Origin: Acanthopleura granulata | Taxonomy: Eukaryota > Mollusca > Polyplacophora > Chitonida > Chitonidae | NCBI GenBank assembly: GCA_016165875.1 | Contig: JABBOT010000013.1 | Location: forward strand, 13,902,014-13,966,013 | Length of the DNA stretch: 64,000 nucleotides | Direction of reading: 5' to 3' | Shown here: positions 26,501 to 38,500 of the stretch, piece by piece | How positions within the stretch are numbered: the first letter of the stretch is position 1 | Layout: each line of letters starts with the position of its first letter | Made by a program: the position numbers and the translations under genes | The notes under the pieces: model-generated | What the model saw: only the letters and a program-made list of their open reading frames with translations | Databases searched by the model: none | Told to the model about the DNA's origin: nothing

Positions 26501-29500
26501 CTTGTCCGCCCTGAGAAGTTACACCTTCACGGGCAATTCGATATCATCGGTGTACCGTGCCCACTGCTGTTTGTCACTTAGAGGACTGTCATCCTTCGAT
26601 TCGAGTGTTCCCAAGAATTGTGGACTCTATATTTACGTGGACTGACTTGCCTTTGGAAGCCGAAATATTCCATCCGGATTTGGACGCTGTCATCAGTAAG
26701 AGACTATAAATATATATATTTTGTAACTATCTGTATTGTTTTGTGTATTATTGTCAGTTGTACTATTGGTCTATTTTGTTCAAATATATGTATTGAACTT
26801 ATTCAAGCGTCTACGTGTTTCTTTGTTTGATATTGTAGAAGGCTTATTGCTCTCTGACAGTTGAACAAACCATTTGTTTATCATTTTTCGTCTCCGATAG
26901 TGGTACCCTTACACTCGAGGTTGGTTGTTTCTTCCATTTATTGACACTGAACATCATGATATATAGGCCAAACAATTCCTAAAGTATGGCATAAAATCAA
27001 TCATTTCTAAATTAAGTAAATTAAGTTTCGTGTTCGGTCTTCTTCGTGTCGTTTTGGGTCAACTGTGTGTCCTGTTGGGTCAACTGTGGGCCATGTGGGG
27101 TGAATTTGCTGTGAACTCTGATATGTTCTTTTCCCAACCCCAGTGTTATTATATACGTACAGGTAATATTCTTATTACAATCAAACACCAATGAAATTGT
27201 ATCAGACAAGTAAACCAACAGACAACAAAAAAAAAAAGAAAAAAAAAAAAAACCAAACGGAAGGCTGAATTGCGTTTGGAGCTGAGAAATCTGAGAATTA
27301 CATTGGATCAGGGTAAGACCTAATAGTGACCAAAATTAGCTCAAGCACAGATATGAACTGTACCTTACTTTAAGCTTAACCAACAGTGTTTCAAGCAGTG
27401 GCAAAGCAATTTACAGGTGGATGTAACTGTTTGGACTCCAATCAAAAACTGATGTTAAAAGCGTGAATCACAAAATGGAATGACAATCGTGCAACCAGAT
27501 CTTGAGAGATGTTACTAAGGAAACTTCAAGCCATAATTATGCCTGAGTACGTTTCTCGTGACAACGTTTCTTTTCATTCCATTCCAAGTAAAAGCAATTG
27601 TGGTGTTATGATGTCACAGACAAACATTTGCCTTTTCAATTAAACATTTGTAACCATTGTGTGGGACATCCGGTTGACCTACTTGCAACACGACTTATTA
27701 TGATTGGTCAAATGCGTGCTTTTGATTGAAAATTTGATGTGCACACTTAGTAGCCTCCGTAGCTGAGTTAATTAGCGTGCTAAGGCACCATAATGACCTA
27801 GAAGCGTCCCACCAATGCGGTCGCTGTGAGTTCAAGTCCAGCTAATGCTGGCTTCCTCTCCGGGCGTACGTGGGTAGGTCTGCCAGCAACCTGCGGGTAG
27901 CCGTGGATTTCCCCCGGGGCTCTGCCCGGTTTCCTCGCATCATAATGCTGACCGCCGTCGTATAAGGGAAATATTCTTGAGTACGGCGTAAACCACCAAT
28001 CAAAAATAAATAAATAAATAGGAAGTGGTTTTGAGCGAACGCCACCTTGCCCATAGCCTACTTATGCCCCTGGTCTTATACTACCAACGTCTGCGCAGAG
28101 CAAAAGAGTCTCACTTAATTCAAGTGACTTTATATCGCTGATGAAACATTCGCATTGGAAGAGTTAAGCCAATAAAGTTTGCTTACCGCTGACGTTTTGC
28201 TTGTGGTCACTTAACGGCAGCAAGAGCCTTAAGCTCTCCCACAAATCTTCCCGTATCTGTGAGATGTTACCTCGTCTCCACGGGGAGAGCCTGCTAACGC
28301 CTGCGTACCCACAAGAGTGATGATCGTCAAAAGTGCACGAGATGCTAACGTTGCCTGAGAAAGGAGAATGTGCAAATGTTGAGCACATACATCAAACATA
28401 TAAATACGTACTTGTATTTTCAAAACCACAGGAATGTAAGTTTTTTTTATCAATGTATCTGATGTTTTGTTCAAGTCGCAGCGATATTTTGTTCATACGA
28501 GAAATAGTTTTAACCTTCTTTGAACAAAACTATTTTTTTCAACACGTAGGGAGAGAATTTCAATGGATTCAAAGCGTGCTATGTCACCCTAAATTTGAAA
28601 CCCAGATTCCTACTGCTATGAAGGTTGGGAAGAGTTACCGTACCCGAACAGGGGGCGCCCCACTCGTCACTTCCGTCCGGACAATCGGCCACGCCGTCAC
28701 ACATAAGAGAGAGGTCAAGGTGGAAGCAACCTGGTCAAGGACAAACATCACAACGAATAGAAATCTTGGGATGCTTGGACTACATGTGACTTTCACTAAC
28801 TTTAATAGATAATAGGTTTAAAGAGACTATACCGGAAAAATATTGCAAATTTTACGTTCAATAAATTCTATTTAAACCTTTTGTATTTTTTCTCTCCAAT
28901 AGCCGACTTATGCACTTTTAGAAAAGGTCACAGTCTTGAATGACAGTTCCTAATATCCGTCCTAAAGTTGAGTATTCATGGGTTCATGAGCATCTCAAAA
29001 AAGTTCATAAAAACGAGATTTTCCCACCCAATTTGTCTTCTTTTACTTACAATTAAGCCTATAGCATGCTAAATTACTTCATCAATTCAAGGCACACAAA
29101 AGTCTAAATACAGAGATTCCTCGGTATAGTCTCTTTAATGTCATGAGCCAGACACCGACTTTAATAAAAGTTCTGGCCACACTGAAAACTCTCAGAGCAA
29201 ACGGTTTAAGTTTCAGTGACCAATAAGGCGCTAGCAAAAGCCGGAATTCTGTGAAACGGATGTGAGCCTCTCGTGAAATGTGATATGTTTCAGTTATGCA
29301 ACGGCGGTCAGCATTATAATGGGCAGGGTGGGAGGAAATAGGGCAGTGCCCGGGGAAACTCACGACCGTTTGCAGATTGCTGGCGGGCCTTCCCATGTAC
29401 GGCCTGAGAGGAAGACAGCATGAGCTGGACTTGAGTTAGACATACAAGTACTGCGATATATATGGCTTTTTGCAATTTCCTATCTGTTTTATTCGGATAG

Positions 29501-32500
29501 AAACTTATATATGTTGCATTTACTTGGACAAGTGGATTACATCTTAAATAATACTGAGTAAATCGCCAGTTATCCAAACGGTATAATGGGATTGATGGAA
29601 TCAATACCTAGATGCTGGACAGAAACTATTATAGCCTACCTTTGCTGGACACACAATCGTTTTGTTCTTCAATCCACAAAATTTTTATGGAAGTTTTCGC
29701 TCCCAGACTGAAGTAGGACAAGAAATGCAATCTCCGGAGATCTGCGGCAGGCAAGATTACTGATATCGCTTTGGAATTTCTAGAGGTACTCCATGACGTC
29801 CACAGTCGGCGCATCTTGCTAGAGTTGTCTTCTCCTAATATAGCCAGCGGTGTGTGCAAGGGAGGCAATCCATCCATATCAACTTTCATGCATGTCTGCG
29901 CACAACCACCGGCTCGCTGCAGACAGTCCAATGGTGGTGATATCATATGGGCTATGTCAGTAAAGTTACTTTGCAGGCTGAAAACGCTGGTTATACCCTC
30001 GTTATAGTTGGTATCTGCAACATAAGGAAATGAAAATAAACCAATTTTAAGCCGGTTTATATCGCGAACTTCCCACAATGAAGAAAGCAGACGATAATAC
30101 GCCCCCCCCCCACACACACATAGTTTTACACAGATACATGCTGATTTTTCGTGCAACAAAATTTGTTTTCTTGTCTAATCCATTTTCATCTTGACATGTT
30201 GCTTACCTATACATGTATGTCCGATTCCTCGCAGCCGTTTTCGATCAGTCGAAATTCCAAAGCCTCGTCACACGTTGGCCAACACCTTAATCTCTACTGA
30301 CCAAAAATAAGCTCTAAAATCGCGTTTCAGATTTTGACAGGTCAGAAGTGCCTTTGTGGAGTCGAGCCCGGGCGGCCACTATATTTTGTGTGATAAACCT
30401 AGGCTTCGAAACCGGCATTTGGATGCCAGCTGTCGATCAAAATGGGCGTTCCGGATCAATAAAATAACACCAGTATGTATGAGGCAGAACAATGTTATGC
30501 TTTAGGCAAACTAGAAGGTCCTACACGTGTTATAAAGTCACCTATCATATGGATTACAGAGATCATAAGGAGTTCTAGCCTATTGTCATATGTTTGGTGC
30601 ATGGTTTGTTTCATTGATTGGTTTCATCCAACCATGGATTAATTGTTGATTTCAGCCATTATTTTAGTCACATATTGCCACTGTTTTTCAACGGGCACGG
30701 TCCAGGGTCATTTTTGAAAACCAACACACCTGCGCAAAGAACGAACATTGGCACCATTCCGATCAGAATTTTCCGATTTCGTCAATGCACTTGTATTCAT
30801 GCGGCAAATGAATTAAATCCTGCATGTGGTCAGCGAATCATCACTACGGGCTTACCAGTCTTTCGACATTTTCAACAATAACAAAACGAAGTACGTGCAG
30901 AAAGCACTTAATAACTTTTCAACGGACCAGCCTGTTTATTTGTAGTCTACTAGGTTTACCTGGTTCTTCCCTTTCCCCTTCACACGTGAGTGCCAGCACG
31001 TTGACAGTTGCGCAGGTCCCGACACCCCACGGGGCATGAGAGCAGTCAGATATATCTGATTCTGACCCGGAACAGCGAAGGTTGTGTATCCAGAACCTGC
31101 CGGTGCCACTACCATACTGGAGGCAGCAGTGAAACTCAACGAAACTGCAGAGAAAACGGGAAAACTGCACTACAGAGAGATTTCTCATAAAACATAAACG
31201 CTTACAAGATGTACAAAACTGGCTGAATGAATGAATGATTATGACTTAACGCCACATTAGCATTGTTTCAGCCATATCGTGGCGATAAGTGAACATGTGC
31301 AAGGTGTTTGGGAGAATGGTTACATATTAGAGAAAAGTTCGAAAGTCATCTCTTTTTTGGCAGAGAATTTCGCGTATATCACATCGCTTTATTGCATTGT
31401 GCAGTTAGGGCCATTAAAACGCATTGGGTAGAACGTGCAGTGTACTCAGTATAAAAGAGACATCCAAATACATTGCTGCGGATTTTCCAGTGAGATAATG
31501 AAAAAATAAGGCCTTTATTAATTTGTATAATTTATATAATAGTTCACAAACGCTATTCTACAAAAATTCCCCATTTACTTATAATATCACTAGAAAAAGT
31601 GCAACAGGTTTTTGGAGTGTTTCTTTTGGATTAAGTTCTCTCCACACTATTCTCTTACGGTTTTAAGGGCGCTAGCTATATTATGAAGAAAACGTCTTTT
31701 GTAGCAAAAACTTTACAAGATATTCTTGTGAAAAATTACCATGTATAGAGTGGTTAACATGGCTAACCTTTGATATCCCAAGTTTCGGCAGATGACCCCT
31801 GCAGTTGAAGTTGTAATCCCCGTATCACAAACGTTTCCCCACGTGCCGTTGTGGTAGACCTCTACTCGCCCAGACCTTCTCTGCGACGACCACTGTGGCC
31901 CCACCAGACGCATTGGGGTCGGCTCTGTGGAGGAATAGAAAGTGACAAAACCTAAAGTTAAAGCCTATGTGAGTTCAAGTCAGGCTCACACCGGCTACCT
32001 ATCTGGTCGTTCGTGGCAATGTCCGCCAATAACTTGCGGCTGGTTATGGGTTTTCCCCGGCCTCCGTCCGTTTTCCTTTCACCGTAATGCTGGTCTTTGA
32101 CGTGTAAGTGAAATACCACTGAGTACGATGTCAAATCCTACTAAAATAAATAAATGGAACAGACATACTGAACATTACCAAATGACATTCTCGCATGCAT
32201 ACTTATGCAATCTTGCAAACATTTAACTATGCAATGTCGACATTTACACGTAGTCCTAATAAAGCCAAAAGACGGTATGACTATTTTAAAAGTGTTTATT
32301 ATCCTATAGATCTTATTTATTTTTTTTTTTATTTATTTGATTGTGTTTTACGCCGTATACTCAAAAATATTTCACTTGTACGACGAAGGCCAGCATTATG
32401 GTGGGGGGAAACCGGGCAGACGGGAAATCCAGCATGAGCTGGACTTGAACTCGCAGCGACCGCATTGGTGAGAGGCACGGGGTCATAACGCCACGTCCTC

Positions 32501-35500
32501 CTCTCCCCCTCCCATCATAGGAAAAGTTGACGAAGTTTAAATTGAATTGGATATTCAATACGCGAAAACGCCTTGAATATTATGACGGATAAAAGATCAA
32601 AGGAGGTAAAAATGTCGATCTTACCGTTTGCTTCCCATCGTACCCATAACCCTTCACTTTCGGTAGCGTTTCGGTATCCACAGGAGAACGAATCAGAAAA
32701 CTCACACTTCGTCGTTGAGGCTACAACAACAACATTTATGTCTGCATAAGCCGGCCACATGTGAGAAATGTCATAATGAAAGGCGATACACGGAAGTGAT
32801 CGTACTCAACTGGACGAGGTACCAACTATCGCACTGTTACCACAGCTTTGGTGCAACTCGTCTTCGCCAAAAGTTTATTTAGTGTTTATTAAAATCACCA
32901 ATAAATTAATAAATAGATAAATAAATAAATCTGCAGTACACATGTACTTAACTTAAGATGATGTTCTTCACGGCGTAAGAAGTGACTCAGTGTTCCACTT
33001 TCCATAGTATGAGATGGCATCATCATCATCCGAACACACAATCACAGATTTAGAACTGACCTGCTACGACTGGTTCGTGACCAAATAAACCGTAACCTCG
33101 TTTTATTAGAAAGTGCCTGAGCAGCCACTGACTGAGGTACACTTACCACGGATGGATCTGGCATCGTCCATATTGTCGGTGTCCGAACAGAGATGTTAGA
33201 ATGAGCCCCGAGGCCAAGAAGGGGTGGTCCCTGGTGTAAGGACAGTGCTTTCAACAGGTCAACATCCGGTCAATCACGGGTGACCAGCGTTACACAGTCA
33301 GTGCTGCCTCATCTGAGAGATCGATGTTGGATTAATCACTCACCTTGTTACACTACCCACACATATAGCTGGCCGGTTTGGACAGACTGGTGTAGTCTTC
33401 AATCACTGACAGATCTACACTTACCACAGTCAGTGTCTGTCTCATCCGAGAGATCGATGTCCGAGCAATCGTCGACAGAATTACATTTTCCCTCTTTAGG
33501 GATGCAGGTCAGTGTGGATGCGCACTTGAATTCGCCCGGACCGCACACTGTGGAGAAATAAATGACCCTTGCATACAGCAAAATGTATAAATGTATTTGT
33601 TTTGTGAAGAAACATGGAGAACCCGTGTATATCTGATGTAACCTTCTACCAACCGGCAGGTAACTGAGAAAACTTTTTTACTTAAATCTGCAGCCGATCT
33701 AGCTAGTGTTGGATTCGAGCGTGTGACCTGTGCCCTCAGTGGCATAATCTCCACGTAATGCACTGAGTTGGCAAATAGAGTGTATCTATATAAATGTTGG
33801 CATATAAAGGCGTGGGATCACTCTGAGTCAATGAATAAAAGAAAATCAAGACAAATCTATAAGCATTGACTATACATGTATAAATTTCACACAGCTTTAC
33901 ATTACTTTCTATGTATATTACAGTGTGCGTTTTTTCCAAACTTATTGTTTTACGTTTTATATCACTTACTTAGCACCTAATACCTTCCGTTGGATATCCC
34001 ATGTTTTTGAGTGCGTTAGCAATTTATACCGCTCTTGTTAGCAATTGAGATCTCAATACTTTACCTACATCTTATGTGCTTTGACAATTTCGTTCACTCT
34101 CCTTAGCACATACTACATTCGGTTTGACATCTTATGTTTCCAAGTGCTTTAACGATTTCTATCACTCCCCTAGGCACTCACTGCCATCGACAGGATATCT
34201 TATGCTTTTGAGCGTTTGGCGATTTCTATCACTCTCCTTGGCACTTACTACTCTCGACTGAACATCCTGTTTTTGAGTGCGTTCGCGATTTTCTATCACT
34301 CTCCTTAGAATTTACTACCGTCGGTTGGATATCTTTTTCCTTTAGTACTTCAGCGATTTCTTTTACTCTCCGTAGCACTTACTACCTTCAGTTGGACCTC
34401 TTATATTTTTGAGTGAGATTACTTTTACTGTATTCCATGAGGCTCTCCATTACTTTGGTTGTTCGGAGTTCGTATGTTTTCTCACCTGTTATCGTACCTC
34501 GGTGGATTTGGATTTTCCGCCATGACTTTCCAAGTCAAGCCTTCGTATTGCATTCGTTATTTTAGGCGTAATATTGTTTCCTTCGGAATGCTTCCTGACA
34601 AAATTTCCCACTTGACGTGTAGTTATCGCCAGCTTGGTATTTTTGGAATGGATAAACCTGTACGATTTGAATGGCTACATGAAGGTGGAAAACATCACTT
34701 TCTACATATTATACGGATCACTTTCGTGAAATGTCACCAAGCCAAGGGCTGACAAGCAAAACGTGTTTGAATGATCCTTAGCTCAATGTGTCTCTTAGGG
34801 AACGAGCATTATTTATTACGGGGGAGGGGGGGGGGGAGAATCGGCGTAAATTGAAATCTGTCGCAATAAACCTTATATCAAATAAATGTTTCTGGTCAAA
34901 CTTATACTTTGATCTTGAGTTCTGGAATGTTGGCCAAACAAAAACAATCCGTCCTGCAGCAAACTTGTACGTCTTGCAAAGAATTGTAAAGCAAGACAGG
35001 AATTCTTCTTCATGATTATTGTTAATAAATGGCATTATTTTATTTGATCCTACATAACAAAATGCCACTGCAAAGAAAGTAAAAAGTAGAGCCCTAGGGC
35101 TGTGAAATGGGTCTATTGCTCTTCCGCTTATTTCATCCTTCTTGTAACTAGTTACCAGTTGTCTTCCAGTACAATTCGTTAGTCTTCCCCACGCACAAAG
35201 TGCCTATCCGTTATTATGTCCGCAATGGGAAATCCGGCAGCAGTCCTTTTTTACGCACCATTTTATGTCGATCTTTTCTTACCCAGCTCATGGTATTAGT
35301 TTAAAGAGAATACATTGCACTGGAACATTTTACTGTGACATATTATAACACTGAAGACATTTCCCGCTCAACATTTAGCAACTAAGTCCTTACCATTTCT
35401 ATTTGTTCGTTTAGTGTGAGTACCAACTAAGTCCAAAATATCTTCATTATTTGTACCAGTGCTGTACGTGGCAACAGATCAAGGCAACACATCATAATAC

Positions 35501-38500
35501 AATACATGTTTATTACATATTTTTATCAAGCTTGTATCATGTGTATTGCCAAGATGCTAGCTGGAGGCTTCGAATCCTTCGAATATACCACCACTGCTTG
35601 TAACTGGTGAGGGGCATCAGCTAAATGTATTCTGTCAACTGAGACTGGCATCATGCACTTGATTGTGGTCAGTGGACTTGAGACCTTGCACAGAATCACT
35701 GTACTGCTAAAACCATTGTTATGGAAATTTATTGCTATGCACAAAACCCCATAGAAAACAACTGATCAACAAGCGTAGTACAGTCATATGAAACGTGTAA
35801 TGAGAAATTACTCTCAAGTGAAATGAAATAAAACTTTTTTAAAAAAAGTTAACAGGTTCATCATTCAACGTCAGAGCTAAGAGTTATTTTGCATGTTAAA
35901 ATTGTTAATTTGAATCAGACACTTGGTTAGTGAGGATGGGGAAGGTTCATCTTCAAGAAGCATATACATGTATACTAAACTGAAAATCCAGCAACCTGTG
36001 GATGGTCGTGGATTTCTCTCAGGCTCTGTTCGGTTTCCTTAGATGATAATGCTGGCTCCCGTCATACAAGTGAAATATTTTTGAGTATGGCGTAAAACAC
36101 CAATGAAATAAATAAATAAATGAACCGAAAATCACACACTGCTCTAACACTCAACGTTTAAAATCATATGAAGCTGGGCTACACATTTCTTTCAGTACAG
36201 AATGAAGACTGTCCACAAAGCTGCAAATGTTTCAGAATATTTGTTTACTATTATGTTTATTCATATTCTATAATAGCAAACACAAATGAATGCAGGCATT
36301 CATGTGCACAGAACCACTGTATAAGTTATCTTGAAACAGGAGGCAAAGAAATAGAAAGACTAAAAATTGCATGTGAGCTTTGCAAGGAAACGATGAAAAC
36401 ATATCTTGTGTACTTTATTGTAATATTTATAAAATAAAGCTAAATATGCTCTTATCCTATTATCCCATTAATTCCCCCTATGAAGTTTATTTTTGATGTA
36501 ATTGCTAAGAAACGAAAGTTTGTTTACAATATATTAGGGTGTTCATTAATAGCCAGCAGGCGACAATTTTCGGTGGTTGTGTGTGGCAAAACTGCCCCAA
36601 CTAAACCTGATTAGAAAATAAAAAGTAATATGGCGTTGTTTTTGTTTCGCGCTTGTGAAAGAAAGCGCTTAATTGTACCTTTGAGTTTGTCAGCGTCAAA
36701 GCCTCATTTTCACACACTTTTGCCTCTGTGCTATACCTTGTGTTGATCATTCGGATGATAATACTTTAGCTTGTGTGACATATTTGATTATTTAATCTTC
36801 TTGACTTAAAAGACTTGCATGTTTTCCAACCGCCAGTGACACTTCCTTTGTGACTTGTACATTGTCTGGAAATGTCTTTAGCTTGTAAATGTGACAGGGA
36901 AGGTACCTGTCCGTTATATACTCTTGGGCAGTAACCCAAGGGGTCAAGGTCATAATTTTGACACGAGTGCGGACCTCATCGAAAGCAGTTCCATCGATTT
37001 CGAGTTCGGAGATCTGCAGCATTATTTGGAGTACGGGTGGTGAACTCAGGGTTGCGATGAATATCAGAATTTCAAAATAACACCCTGAGTCCATCTAGAT
37101 AGGCTAACATCCCTTCCATTTCCGGATTTTACTCTAGTCCAGTCCGTTATTCTTGAGCAGAAACGAAAGGGTTAGGTCAGATGACAAACCCGCCGTCTGA
37201 AAAGTATCTTCCACATAATTCTTTATTTCCACCATTTTATTGACTACCCAAGCGTTCGATTGCCGCAAGGTAGGCCTAAATACAACTAGGAAGTGTTAAA
37301 TACATCCATGTAGGCTATCTTACTTGATGTAAACCTTTTCGCTACATATGATACCACAGCCAGTCAATGTACCGACCGGTATGTGACATTTACCTTTACC
37401 ACCCTCAAATTAGCGCAAGCGCATTCGATGACCTGTCCTGACATAAACCTAAAAGGATAGTAAATTAAAGCACTACTGCAGACATAATCAAAAATTTTTT
37501 TCAACGCATAATCATTGCATGTAAATCCCAACAAAACAATGAAGAAAACATCATGAAAGTAAGCTAGTATTTGACCATCATAACAAACGGCCTATTTCCT
37601 TAAACACACTAACATTGAGTACTTGGGCGGAGCTACTTTCGGAAATTTCTCCACATTTTTTCATGCCTCTATAATGGATTTCTGGCGATTCTCACCAACA
37701 GACCCATAAAAACGATTGATAAATATCACTTGGTTACTTTATAGTGAAGTCTCATTCATATCCTGCGACTTGAGCAACAACAACAACACCTTGTTGTATA
37801 CATCTAACAAGAAAGACATATTCAATGTTATATTATGATAATAATTATACTAAATACCTATTTCGCTGCATGTATGATGGTCCAGCCTGATATTGTCCAC
37901 GATAATGACATCGGATTCTTCAATGCCGGCTTTGCCTTCAAAGACAACCCTGCAGCCGGAAGTCTCGCTCTGGTTTACAGGAACTCGGACCGATCTCCAA
38001 CTCTGATGACCCGAAGATCTTAAACTCCACAGCCGTTCTCCGTGGAAGTCCAACTTTTTTTCTGCGATCTCTCCTATGGTGGTGTAAACAGTCAAACTCC
38101 CACCATGGACTCCGGCAAACTTGTAGTCAAAACTGAGACAGCCTGGCGATGGAGTTTGTGGAATCACTGGGCTAGCGATGTAACCACTACCAAGCGTGAC
38201 GCCAGAGAACGTCAAATGACGACCTGTTGCACAGGAAAAAAAAATCGAGCATAAAGTTCTGTTTTGGAAACGTTTTTTTGTTCAAATAAACCAAACTCTT
38301 GAAACATTCATCTATATAGCGAAAATGTTTTCCTTACTATTCAACACAGGATGTTTGTTCGTATTTGTTGAAATTAAAATGCTATTGCTTCTCAAATATT
38401 CAAACTCGCCAAAGTTTAATCGCAAATGCAGTCTCGTCTTCTTGTCTGAAAACTATAGTGTGTGTAACGGAACTGATAATTCAAAAACGATCTGAGATAA

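Larger units (their letters stand above)
34440..37850. other. Long intron between MAM2 and LDLa1, mostly unassigned
   Basis: Apart from a SINE-A piece at 35.99-36.12 kb and a G-rich run near 34.82 kb, I recognise nothing. Minus-strand open frames near 34.8-35.07, 35.53-35.74 and 36.79-37.09 kb have fairly protein-like codon use but no motif and no splice fit to the protease gene. Confidence 0.35.

Noticed and set aside
26053..26913. Solo LTR as a firm call
   Set aside because: TG...CA ends and a TATA motif are present, but there is no target duplication or second copy; kept only as a low-confidence feature.
28333..28812. Plus-strand 159-codon frame
   Set aside because: Runs antisense over exons 15 and 16 of the protease gene; it is their shadow.
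34778..35068. Minus-strand frame as a real exon
   Set aside because: The opposite strand is equally open and the segment abuts a poly(G) run; no motif or splice fit.
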